In this document: positions 1 to 5,988 of the stretch, piece by piece | Layout: every line of letters starts with the position of its first letter | How positions within the stretch are numbered: the stretch's first letter is position 1 | Assembly: GCA_036520315.1 (NCBI GenBank) | Contig: DATDJZ010000203.1 | Span: forward strand, 1-14,752 | Length of the DNA: 14,752 nucleotides | Direction of reading: 5' to 3' | From: DASUPK01 sp036520315 | GTDB taxonomy: Bacteria; Actinomycetota; Thermoleophilia; Solirubrobacterales; 70-9 | Position numbers and translations under genes: made by a program | The notes under the pieces: model-generated | Seen by the model: the letters and a program-made list of their open reading frames with translations, nothing else | Told to the model about the DNA's origin: nothing | Database searches by the model: none

Positions 1-968
1 GGGGTACCCGCCTGGCGTGCCTGGAGATGATCCGCTCGGGGACCACGCGTTTCTTCGACATGTACTGGCACGGGGTGGAGGCCGCCCGGGCGGCGGTCGA
101 CGCGGGGCTGCGCGCGGCGATCAGCAGCGTCCTGATCGACCAACTCGACCCCGCCAAGGGCGAGGGGATGAGGGGCGAGGTGCTCGAGTCGCTCGACCGG
201 ATCGCCGAGGCCAACCCCCGCGTCAGCCCCAGCCTCGGCCCGCATGCGATCTACACGGTGAGCTCCGAGTCGCTCGCCTGGATCGCCGAGGTTGCCGCCG
301 AGCGACAGATTCCCTTACAGATCCATATTTCCGAGACCGAGCAGGAGGTGAGTGACTGCCTCGAGGCCCACGGTAAGCGCCCTGCCCCGTATCTCGACGA
401 GCTCGGCTTCCTCGGAGCGCGAACGCTGCTCGCGCACGGCGTCTGGCTGGACGAAGCAGAGCTGGAGCTGATCGCCGAACGCGGCGCGACCGTGGTCACG
501 AATCCCGCCGCCAACATGAAGCTCGCCGTCGGGGGGGTCTTTCCGTATCCCGAGGCGGCGCGAGCCGGCGTCGCGGTCGGCCTGGGCACTGACGGCGTCT
601 CCTCGAACTCCAATCTCGACATGTTCGAGGAGGTGAAGCTCTTCGCCCTGTCCCAGAAGTACGCGAGCCGAGATTCATCAACGCTGCCGGCTGGCGAGGC
701 GCTGGCGATCGCCCGGGGCCAGCGCTCGTCGGCGCTCGGCGCCACGCCGCTGGAGGTCGGGCAGCCGGCGGACTTCCTCCTGCTTCGTGGGTCGGACCCG
801 GAGCTCTCCGCCGGAGACCTCGACGCGGGGCTGGTGTACGCCGCCGCCGGCTCGGTGGTCGACACGACCGTGGTCGCCGGCCGGGTGTTGATGCGAGAGC
901 GGGTCGTGCATGGCGCCGACGAGCTGGTCGCGGAGGTGCGCGCCCGGGCGGCGCGCCTCACGGCCTGA
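1..968 (+). CDS. Amidohydrolase, MtaD / S-adenosylhomocysteine deaminase type (5' end missing)
   Basis: The reading frame is already open at base 3 and ends at TGA 966-968, so about 321 C-terminal residues are present. The protein is a metal-dependent amidohydrolase with a TIM-barrel fold. Numbering from the Met codon at 27, the visible metal or active-site motifs are GPHAIYT (His73), HISET (His100, Glu103), LLAHG (His137) and GLGTDG (Asp189). The stretch GTDGVSSNSNLDMFEEVKL is typical of the 5-methylthioadenosine / S-adenosylhomocysteine deaminase group, which deaminates the adenine ring of these nucleosides to hypoxanthine forms in the cytoplasm. The N-terminal HxH metal pair lies outside the window. 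Related 8-oxoguanine, chlorohydrolase-like or 5'-deoxyadenosine deaminases share these motifs, so the exact substrate is inferred. A DUF1801 gene follows closely. Confidence 0.85.
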   Translation, partial: GTRLACLEMIRSGTTRFFDMYWHGVEAARAAVDAGLRAAISSVLIDQLDPAKGEGMRGEVLESLDRIAEANPRVSPSLGPHAIYTVSSESLAWIAEVAAERQIPLQIHISETEQEVSDCLEAHGKRPAPYLDELGFLGARTLLAHGVWLDEAELELIAERGATVVTNPAANMKLAVGGVFPYPEAARAGVAVGLGTDGVSSNSNLDMFEEVKLFALSQKYASRDSSTLPAGEALAIARGQRSSALGATPLEVGQPADFLLLRGSDPELSAGDLDAGLVYAAAGSVVDTTVVAGRVLMRERVVHGADELVAEVRARAARLTA

Positions 969-984
969 CCCCGGTGCGGCGATA

Positions 985-990
985 TACGGT
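985..990 (+). promoter_or_regulatory. Candidate leaderless -10 hexamer (TACGGT)
   Basis: TACGGT fits the actinobacterial TAnnnT -10 pattern and stands 7 bases before ATG 998. No Shine-Dalgarno sequence is visible there. If used, transcription would begin at or next to the ATG and the mRNA would have no leader. This spacing is the reason for preferring ATG 998 over the in-frame GTG at 974. The -35 region is unclear. Confidence 0.45.
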
Positions 991-997
991 GTGCGAG

Positions 998-1354
998 ATG
1001 AACAACACCGGCGACTGGCGCGGCGAGACGCTCTCGAGGATCCGAGGGCTGATCAAGCAAGCGGACCCCGAAGCCGTGGAGGAAGTGAAGTGGAGAAAGC
1101 CCTCGGCTCCGGCCGGTGTACCCGTCTGGTCCCACGACGGGATCATCTGCACAGGCGAGATCTACAAGGGCCACGTCAAGCTGACCTTCCCCAAGGGTGC
1201 TCAGCTCGAGGACCCAAAGCGGCTGTTCAACGCCGGCCTCGACAGCAAGACCCGACGCGCCATCGACCTGCACGAAGGTGACCAGATCAACGAGGCTGCG
1301 TTCGAAGCGCTGATCCGCGAGGCCGTCGCGTTGAACGAGTCATCAACCCGCTAG
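998..1354 (+). CDS. DUF1801 (YdhG-like) family protein
   Basis: This is a small soluble protein of 118 residues if it starts at ATG 998, or 126 if the in-frame GTG at 974 is used. It matches the DUF1801 / YdhG-like family: GDWRGET near the N-terminus, EEVKWRKPS, then PVWSHDGIICTGEIYKGHVKLTF, a mid-section LFNAGLDSKTRRAIDLHEGD, and a C-terminal helix rich in Ala and Glu. The fold is related to bacterial iron-chaperone/frataxin-like YdhG proteins, but the biochemical role of most members is unknown and I do not assign one. It lies 29 bases after the amidohydrolase, and its TAG stop is followed 6 bases later by the ATG of the next gene, so the latter pair is probably co-transcribed. Confidence 0.8.
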   Translation: MNNTGDWRGETLSRIRGLIKQADPEAVEEVKWRKPSAPAGVPVWSHDGIICTGEIYKGHVKLTFPKGAQLEDPKRLFNAGLDSKTRRAIDLHEGDQINEAAFEALIREAVALNESSTR

Positions 1355-1360
1355 TCCACC

Positions 1361-2353
1361 ATGCGGACCCAGGCGCGGTTCCCCGAGGTACCCGAGGCGA
1401 AGGGGCACTACGAGAGCTTCTATCTCAAGCTGGTCCAGCCCGGCGGGGGCCGAGGGGCCTGGATCCGCCACACCGTTCACAAGCGCCCCGGCGAGCAGCG
1501 GACCTGCGCCCTCTGGTTCGTCCTCTTCGACGCGAGCGCGGCCGGGCCGCGTGCCACCAAGCGGCAATTCGGCGCCGACGAGCTCGGGGCGGACGCCGGC
1601 ACCTACATCCGCGTCGCCGATGCGACCCTCACCGACGGCCGCGCCACCGGGCGGGTGATCACGGACGCGCTCGACGCAAGCTGGGACCTGACCTTCTCCG
1701 ATGAGCACGAGGCCTTCCACCACCTCCCTCGCGAGTTCCTCTACCGGGCGCCCCTCCCGAAGACCAAATTCCTGAGCCCGTACCCGGACGCGGTCTTCGA
1801 CGGACACCTCGAGCTGGACGGGGAGCGGATCGAGGTGGAGGGCTGGCGCGGGATGATCGGCCACAACTGGGGAGCCGAGCACGCCGAGCGCTGGGTCTGG
1901 GTTCAGGGGTCGGGCTTCGAGGACCGCTCGCCAGAGGACTACTTCGACATGGCGGTCGGCCGGATCAAGGTCGCGGGCCGGACCACCCCGTGGGTCGGCA
2001 ACGCGATGCTGATGCTCGACGGCAAGGCGCACCGCCTCGGTGGCTTCGGCCACGTCCCGAGCACCGAGGTGAGCGAATCACCTACCGGCGCCTCCTTCGA
2101 GCTCAAGGGAAAGGGTGTGAAGGTGAGGGGGAGGGTCGGCGCGCCGGCCAAGGACTTCGTCGCCTGGGTCTACGCCGATCCGGTCGGCCCCGAGCACAAC
2201 ACGCTCAACTGCTCGATCTCCGATCTCGAGCTGCAGGTCGAGCTCGACGGGGGGCCCGCCGAGACCCTCGAGGTCTCGGGCGCAGCGGCCTACGAGTTCG
2301 GCACCCGGGACAAGGGCCACGGCATTCCGGTGCAGCCCTACCCGGACGGGTAG
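1361..2353 (+). CDS. CrtC / tocopherol cyclase-like lipocalin-fold protein
   Basis: The product has 330 residues, no signal peptide and no membrane segment. Its composition is rich in beta strands, and its clearest motif is GHNWGAEHAERW at residues 167-178, followed by VWVQG. A motif of this kind occurs in proteins related to hydroxyneurosporene synthase (CrtC) and plant tocopherol cyclase, which have a two-lipocalin-domain fold that holds hydrophobic substrates. Actinobacterial members are mostly uncharacterised. No carotenoid or quinone biosynthesis gene is in the window, so hydration or cyclisation of an isoprenoid is only a family-level guess. The ATG is 6 bases after the DUF1801 stop and lacks a clear ribosome binding site, suggesting translational coupling. 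The next gene converges, 15 bases beyond this stop. Confidence 0.6.
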   Translation: MRTQARFPEVPEAKGHYESFYLKLVQPGGGRGAWIRHTVHKRPGEQRTCALWFVLFDASAAGPRATKRQFGADELGADAGTYIRVADATLTDGRATGRVITDALDASWDLTFSDEHEAFHHLPREFLYRAPLPKTKFLSPYPDAVFDGHLELDGERIEVEGWRGMIGHNWGAEHAERWVWVQGSGFEDRSPEDYFDMAVGRIKVAGRTTPWVGNAMLMLDGKAHRLGGFGHVPSTEVSESPTGASFELKGKGVKVRGRVGAPAKDFVAWVYADPVGPEHNTLNCSISDLELQVELDGGPAETLEVSGAAAYEFGTRDKGHGIPVQPYPDG

Positions 2354-2368
2354 TCACTCGCCCGGCCG

Positions 2369-3154
2369 CTAGTCCAGCGCTTCGAACTCGGCGTCCGTAA
2401 GCTCGATCTCGAGCGCGCCGAGGTTCTCCCGCAGGTGGTCGATCGAGCGCGTGCCCGGAATCGGCAGCATCACCGGTGAGCGGCGAAGCAGCCAGGCAAG
2501 CGCGATCTGGGCCGTCGTCGCGTCATGGGCCCGGGCGATCTCTGCGAGCGCCGGCGGCGCGTTGCCCTTGAGCGGGAAGTATGGAACGAAGACGATCCCG
2601 TTCTCCTCGCAGTACTCGATCACGTCGTCCGAGCTTCGATCCGCGACGTTGTAGTGGTTCTGCACGGCCGAGATCGGGACGACGTCCCGCGCAGCGTCCA
2701 GCTGCGGAACGTCGACGGCCGAGATCCCGATCTCCCATATCTTCCCGGTGTCGCGGTACTCCGCGATCGCCCCGAGGCTCGTCTCGAGGGGCGTCTCAGG
2801 GTGAACGCGGTGCAGGTAGTAGAGATCGATCGCGTCGGTCCTCAGGCTCTCGAGGCTCTGCTCGATCTGTGCGCGGAGCTCCTCCGGGCTGGCGGTGCCG
2901 GCGTAGCCGCCCTTCGTCGCGACCACGAGCCCGTCGGGCTTCGGCGAGAGCGCCTCGCCGATCGTGCGCTCTGACTCGCCGCCGCTGTAGGTGACGGCGG
3001 TGTCGATCATGCCGAGGCCCGCCTCGATCGCCTCGCGCAGGAAGGCGTGGCTCTCCGGAGTCGAGGTCAGCCGGTTGGTCCCGAGGCCAATCCGGGCGAC
3101 CTCGGTACCCGTGACCGTCAGGGTCCGAGACGCCGCTGAGGGCTGAGTGGCCAT
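2369..3154 (-). CDS. Aldo/keto reductase family oxidoreductase
   Basis: This is a NADPH-dependent aldo/keto reductase of 261 residues, somewhat shorter than the usual 280 to 330. The expected catalytic tetrad is visible: Asp51 and Tyr56 in MIDTAVTYSGGESE, Lys81 in VVATKGGY, and His115 in LYYLHRVH. RIGLGTNRL near the N-terminus, VQNHYNV in the middle and IPGTRS plus HLRENLGAL near the C-terminus match the barrel and cofactor-binding segments of the family. Such enzymes reduce aldehydes and ketones to alcohols in the cytoplasm. The substrate cannot be read from sequence. The ATG is supported by a -10-like hexamer 6 bases upstream. The gene lies 51 bases downstream of the SpoIID gene on the same strand but probably has its own promoter. 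Confidence 0.92.
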   Translation of the reverse strand: MATQPSAASRTLTVTGTEVARIGLGTNRLTSTPESHAFLREAIEAGLGMIDTAVTYSGGESERTIGEALSPKPDGLVVATKGGYAGTASPEELRAQIEQSLESLRTDAIDLYYLHRVHPETPLETSLGAIAEYRDTGKIWEIGISAVDVPQLDAARDVVPISAVQNHYNVADRSSDDVIEYCEENGIVFVPYFPLKGNAPPALAEIARAHDATTAQIALAWLLRRSPVMLPIPGTRSIDHLRENLGALEIELTDAEFEALD

Positions 3155-3160
3155 GCCCTC

Positions 3161-3166
3161 AGAGTA
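3161..3166 (-). promoter_or_regulatory. Candidate leaderless -10 hexamer (TACTCT on minus strand)
   Basis: Read on the minus strand, TACTCT is followed by 6 bases (gagggc) and then the ATG of the aldo/keto reductase. The hexamer fits TAnnnT and the distance places the transcript start at the A of the ATG. The purine run GAGGG directly before the ATG is too close to act as a normal Shine-Dalgarno sequence. Confidence 0.5.
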
Positions 3167-3205
3167 AGCACAATCAAACGGGTCGCGCTGGCGCGCGCCC
3201 TCGCA

Positions 3206-4360
3206 TCACTTCCTCTTGAAGAACGCCCAGGTGTCGGGCAGGCCGAGCGCGCTCCGCAGGTCCGGACCGTCGACGGTCGTCGTCCCGCCGGTGCCGACCA
3301 GGTTGGCGCGCACGATCCTGGGCGAGGTTCCGCGCTGCGTGACGGCAACGTTCTTGAGCTTGCCCCGCAGCCCGATCGAGCGGAGCGCGGAGTTCATCCG
3401 CCCGAGGGAGAACTTCCGCTTCCAGTGCTCGTAGGGCGAGCCGGCGCCAGCCTCGAAGGGGTCGTCGACCCCGCGCAGGTAGGGGACGGGGGGTTGACCG
3501 AAACCGAGGGACGAGAATTCGATGTTCTCCGTGTGGCCGCCGGAGGTGGAGAAGAAGAAGGTCTGCGCGACCGTCCCCGCGTAGAGGACGACCTGCAGGC
3601 GGGTGGCGGCGACCGCCTGGTCGGTCTTGGCAGTCTCGGCCCCGACGCCGCCGTAGGCCTGGCTGCGGGTGTCGTCGTAGAGGTCGAAGTTCCCGCCGCG
3701 AACCCCGCTCGAGAGGGCGTAGGAGCGGACGGCGACCGCCTGCGCCTTGAGCGCCTCGATCGGCCAGGAGGCCGGCGACTCCTTCGCGACCACGCCCCGC
3801 ACGTAGTCCTCGATCTCCACGACGTTGATCGCCTGCAACGAGCTGCCGGACGCCCTCACCTCGAGCGAGCCGCGGTAGGTGCCCTTGCCGCCGACTGTGA
3901 TGGTGGGGGATCCGGCGGCGGTCATCGCCGCCCCGCAGCGGGCGATTCGCCTGCCCTTCTTGTTCCGGACGACCACGCCGGAGCCCTTGCGCTTGGCGGC
4001 GTAGCCCTTGCCCGGGCTGAGCCCGGCGCCGCAGGCCGAGCCGGCGCCACGGAAGGAGACGCTGCGCGCGCCGTCGCGGAGCAGCACCCGCACGGAGCGG
4101 TCCGCGGTCGTCCCGATGGTGGTGCCCGTGTAGTAGTGGGTCAGGATCTGGTCGTACTTGAAGCCCTGCTTGGCGTAGCCGTAGGCGCCGTATTGGCTCA
4201 TGCCAACCCCGTGGCCGAAGCCGGCGCCCTTCACCACCCAGGTCTTGGCCTTTGCCGCCTTGTGGACCACCGGGCTGTCAAATCTCGCCGAGGCGCCCGC
4301 CGGCAGGGCGAGCGCGAGTAGCAGCGCGGCGAGCGGAATCGTACGTAGCCCCCGAAGCAT
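3206..4360 (-). CDS. Secreted SpoIID/LytB domain protein
   Basis: The 384-residue product starts with a classical signal peptide (basic MLRGLR, a Leu/Ala core, cleavage probably after AGASA at 21-25), so it acts outside the membrane. GHGVGMSQYG at 49-58 and the block VEIEDYVRGVVAKESPASWP, then EALKAQAVAVRSYA, are hallmarks of the SpoIID/LytB family. Glu194 (in KESP) aligns with the catalytic glutamate of SpoIID, a lytic transglycosylase that cuts peptidoglycan glycan strands. Later features are TRSQAYGG and FFFSTSGGHTEN. The protein ends in the basic FFKRK. Non-spore-forming actinobacteria often carry such proteins, so a role in cell-wall turnover or amidase enhancement is more likely than sporulation. 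It is divergent from the aldehyde dehydrogenase. Confidence 0.92.
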   Translation of the reverse strand: MLRGLRTIPLAALLLALALPAGASARFDSPVVHKAAKAKTWVVKGAGFGHGVGMSQYGAYGYAKQGFKYDQILTHYYTGTTIGTTADRSVRVLLRDGARSVSFRGAGSACGAGLSPGKGYAAKRKGSGVVVRNKKGRRIARCGAAMTAAGSPTITVGGKGTYRGSLEVRASGSSLQAINVVEIEDYVRGVVAKESPASWPIEALKAQAVAVRSYALSSGVRGGNFDLYDDTRSQAYGGVGAETAKTDQAVAATRLQVVLYAGTVAQTFFFSTSGGHTENIEFSSLGFGQPPVPYLRGVDDPFEAGAGSPYEHWKRKFSLGRMNSALRSIGLRGKLKNVAVTQRGTSPRIVRANLVGTGGTTTVDGPDLRSALGLPDTWAFFKRK

Positions 4361-4366
4361 CGCCTC

Positions 4367-4372
4367 TGCATA
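4367..4372 (-). promoter_or_regulatory. Weak candidate -10 for the SpoIID gene (TATGCA)
   Basis: On the minus strand TATGCA is followed by 6 bases and the ATG at 4360. It keeps the TA of the -10 consensus but lacks the final T. The 6-base spacing repeats that of other genes here, so a leaderless transcript is possible, with weaker support than for its neighbours. Confidence 0.25.
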
Positions 4373-4403
4373 ACGGGTCCGGCGGCGGGAAGTTGCGGCG
4401 AGC

Positions 4404-4409
4404 TAGGCT
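4404..4409 (+). promoter_or_regulatory. Candidate -10 for the aldehyde dehydrogenase gene (TAGGCT)
   Basis: TAGGCT fits TAnnnT within the 110-base divergent gap between the SpoIID and aldehyde dehydrogenase genes. A second near match, TAGGCC, lies at 4415-4420 and has TTGCGG 16 bases upstream. Either would give a leader of roughly 45 to 55 bases holding the hairpin at 4432-4448 and the ribosome binding site. Confidence 0.3.
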
Positions 4410-4431
4410 CTGGGTAGGCCCTACGCGAGGG

Positions 4432-4448
4432 TGCTCCGCCGAGGAGCA
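4432..4448 (+). promoter_or_regulatory. Hairpin in the aldehyde dehydrogenase leader
   Basis: TGCTCC (4432-4437) and GGAGCA (4443-4448) are perfect inverted arms around the loop GCCGA. The 3' arm carries GGAG and ends 9 bases before the true Shine-Dalgarno sequence at 4458. It may present a decoy purine stretch or affect ribosome access. The function is inferred. Confidence 0.35.
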
Positions 4449-4457
4449 ACCCGTTTG

Positions 4458-4466
4458 AAGGAGAGG
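4458..4466 (+). promoter_or_regulatory. Ribosome binding site of the aldehyde dehydrogenase gene
   Basis: AAGGAGAGG is the strongest Shine-Dalgarno sequence in the window apart from the one before the VOC gene. Its AAGGAG core stands 7 bases before ATG 4471, so that ATG is chosen over the adjoining in-frame TTG at 4468. Confidence 0.8.
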
Positions 4467-4470
4467 ATTG

Positions 4471-5916
4471 ATGGCGACAGAGACGATTCAGGCGACGGAT
4501 CACAAGCTCTACGTCGCGGGTGAGTGGATCGAGACCGGCGAGTGGTCCGAGGTGCAGGCGCCCTACGACGGAACCGTGATCGGCCGTGTGCCCAAGGGCG
4601 ACGCGGCGCTCGTCGGGAATGCCGTCGAGGCCGCCCGTGCCGCGTTCGATGCCGGCGGCTTCCCTGCGTATCAGCGCGCCGCGATGCTCGACCGGGCCGC
4701 CGAGCTTGTCGCCGAGCGCGAGGACGACCTGACGATGACGATCGCCGCCGAGGCGGGCAAGCCGGTGAAGGCCGCCCGCGTCGAGGCCCAGCGCTGCGTC
4801 TCCACCATGCAGTTCTCGGCTGTTGCCGCCCGCACCCTGACCGGCCACACCGTCCCCATGGAGGCCGGCGCCGCGGGCGAGGGCAAGCTCGGCATCGTGA
4901 TCCGGGTCCCCTACGGCGTGGTCGGCGCGATCAGCCCGTTCAACTTCCCGCTCAACCTGGTCGGTCACAAGCTCGGCCCCGCGATCGCCGCCGGCAACGC
5001 GATCGTCCTGAAGCCCGCGGGCCAGACCCCGATCTCCGCGATCAAGCTGGCCGAGGTCTTCTACGACGCCGGGCTCCCCGAGAACTGGCTCCAGGTCGTC
5101 TGCGGCCCGGGCTCCGAGGTCGGCAACGCGATAGTGGAGGACGATCGCATCGGCGCGATCACCTTCACGGGCTCCGCGCCCGTCGGCTGGAGCATCCGCT
5201 CTAAGGCTCCCCACAAGAAGGTCAACCTGGAGCTCGGATCGACCGCACCGCTGATCGTGAACGAGGACGGCGACTGGGAGACGGCGGCCGACAAGGCGAA
5301 GCTGCACGCCTACTCCCACGCGGGTCAGAGCTGCATCTCGGTGCAGCGGATCCTGCTCCACGAGTCGATCGCCGACCAGTTCACCGAGCGGTTCGTGAAG
5401 AACGTCGAGTCCCTGGTCACCGGCGACCCGATGGACGAGAACACTGATGTCGGGCCAGTCATCTCCCAGGGCGACCGCGACCGCGTCAAGGAGTGGATCG
5501 ATGAGGCCGCGGCGAAGGGCGGGGAGATCCTCACCGGCGGCGACCTGGTCGACGAGGACCGCTGCATCGCCCCGACGGTGATCAGGGGAGAGCCGAAGGA
5601 GTGCCACACCTGGAAGGACGAGATCTTCGGGCCGGTGGCGACGATCCACACCTTCAAGACGTTCGACGAGGCCCTGGAGATGGCGAACGACTCCCGCTAC
5701 GGCCTGCAGGCCGGCGTCTTCACCCGCGACGTGGGCAACGCGAAGAAGGCCGGCGAGACCCTCGAGTTCGGCGGCGTGCTGGTCAACGAGGTGCCGACGT
5801 TCCGCACCGACCAGATGCCCTACGGCGGCGTCAAGGATTCGGGCAACACCCGCGAGGGCCCGCACTACACGGTCCGCGAGCTCACCGAGGAGCGCCTGGT
5901 CACCATCCAGGGCTAG
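4471..5916 (+). CDS. NAD(P)-dependent aldehyde dehydrogenase
   Basis: This is a full-length ALDH-superfamily enzyme of 481 residues that oxidises an aldehyde to the acid in the cytoplasm. Visible landmarks are the oxyanion Asn158 in SPFNFP, Lys181 in VLKPAGQTP (cofactor binding), TFTGS at 231-235 in the Rossmann fold, Glu254 in LELGSTAPLIV (general base) and the nucleophile Cys288 in GQSCISVQR. EIFGPV and MPYGGVKDSG lie near the C-terminus. The Glu motif reads LELGST rather than the common LELGGK. The overall pattern resembles the lactaldehyde / glyceraldehyde-3-phosphate (GapN-like) / phosphonoacetaldehyde branch, but the substrate is not fixed by the sequence. The gene is divergent from the SpoIID gene, has its own leader with a strong ribosome binding site, and is followed by a terminator-like hairpin. 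Confidence 0.95.
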   Translation: MATETIQATDHKLYVAGEWIETGEWSEVQAPYDGTVIGRVPKGDAALVGNAVEAARAAFDAGGFPAYQRAAMLDRAAELVAEREDDLTMTIAAEAGKPVKAARVEAQRCVSTMQFSAVAARTLTGHTVPMEAGAAGEGKLGIVIRVPYGVVGAISPFNFPLNLVGHKLGPAIAAGNAIVLKPAGQTPISAIKLAEVFYDAGLPENWLQVVCGPGSEVGNAIVEDDRIGAITFTGSAPVGWSIRSKAPHKKVNLELGSTAPLIVNEDGDWETAADKAKLHAYSHAGQSCISVQRILLHESIADQFTERFVKNVESLVTGDPMDENTDVGPVISQGDRDRVKEWIDEAAAKGGEILTGGDLVDEDRCIAPTVIRGEPKECHTWKDEIFGPVATIHTFKTFDEALEMANDSRYGLQAGVFTRDVGNAKKAGETLEFGGVLVNEVPTFRTDQMPYGGVKDSGNTREGPHYTVRELTEERLVTIQG

Positions 5917-5933
5917 TCCGACGGACGGACTAG
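5913..5933 (+). terminator. Terminator-like hairpin overlapping the aldehyde dehydrogenase stop
   Basis: CTAGTCCG (5913-5920) and CGGACTAG (5926-5933) form a perfect 8-bp stem around ACGGA. The TAG stop lies inside the 5' arm. No T-run follows, so this is either a U-less actinobacterial-type terminator or a structure that protects the mRNA end. Confidence 0.5.
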
Positions 5934-5974
5934 ACCAGTCGGCCAACCGGGTGCGGAGTCTCGTTAGCCCCGGT

Positions 5975-5980
5975 TAATCT
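5975..5980 (+). promoter_or_regulatory. Candidate leaderless -10 hexamer (TAATCT)
   Basis: TAATCT is a good TAnnnT match 8 bases before ATG 5989. No Shine-Dalgarno sequence precedes the ATG. The implied transcript begins at or within a base or two of the start codon. Confidence 0.5.
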
Positions 5981-5988
5981 CGTCGCCA

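Noticed and set aside
251..1273. A 340-residue minus-strand frame spanning the amidohydrolase and DUF1801 genes
   Set aside because: It crosses two recognised genes on the other strand, has Ser/Ala/Arg-rich filler composition and no motif.
1354..1368. GTCC/GGAC arms around the start codon of the CrtC-like gene
   Set aside because: Only 4 bp of stem with a 7-base loop. Unlike the 10-bp repeat at ileS, this is expected often by chance.
2354..2368. Terminator between the CrtC-like and aldo/keto reductase genes
   Set aside because: Only short CGGG/CCCG complementarity with a 10-base loop and no T-run. Not enough to call.
4231..5946. A 571-residue minus-strand open frame across the aldehyde dehydrogenase gene
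   Set aside because: It is an antisense shadow of a certain gene, also covers the divergent promoter region, and has the same low-complexity Asp/Leu/Arg composition.
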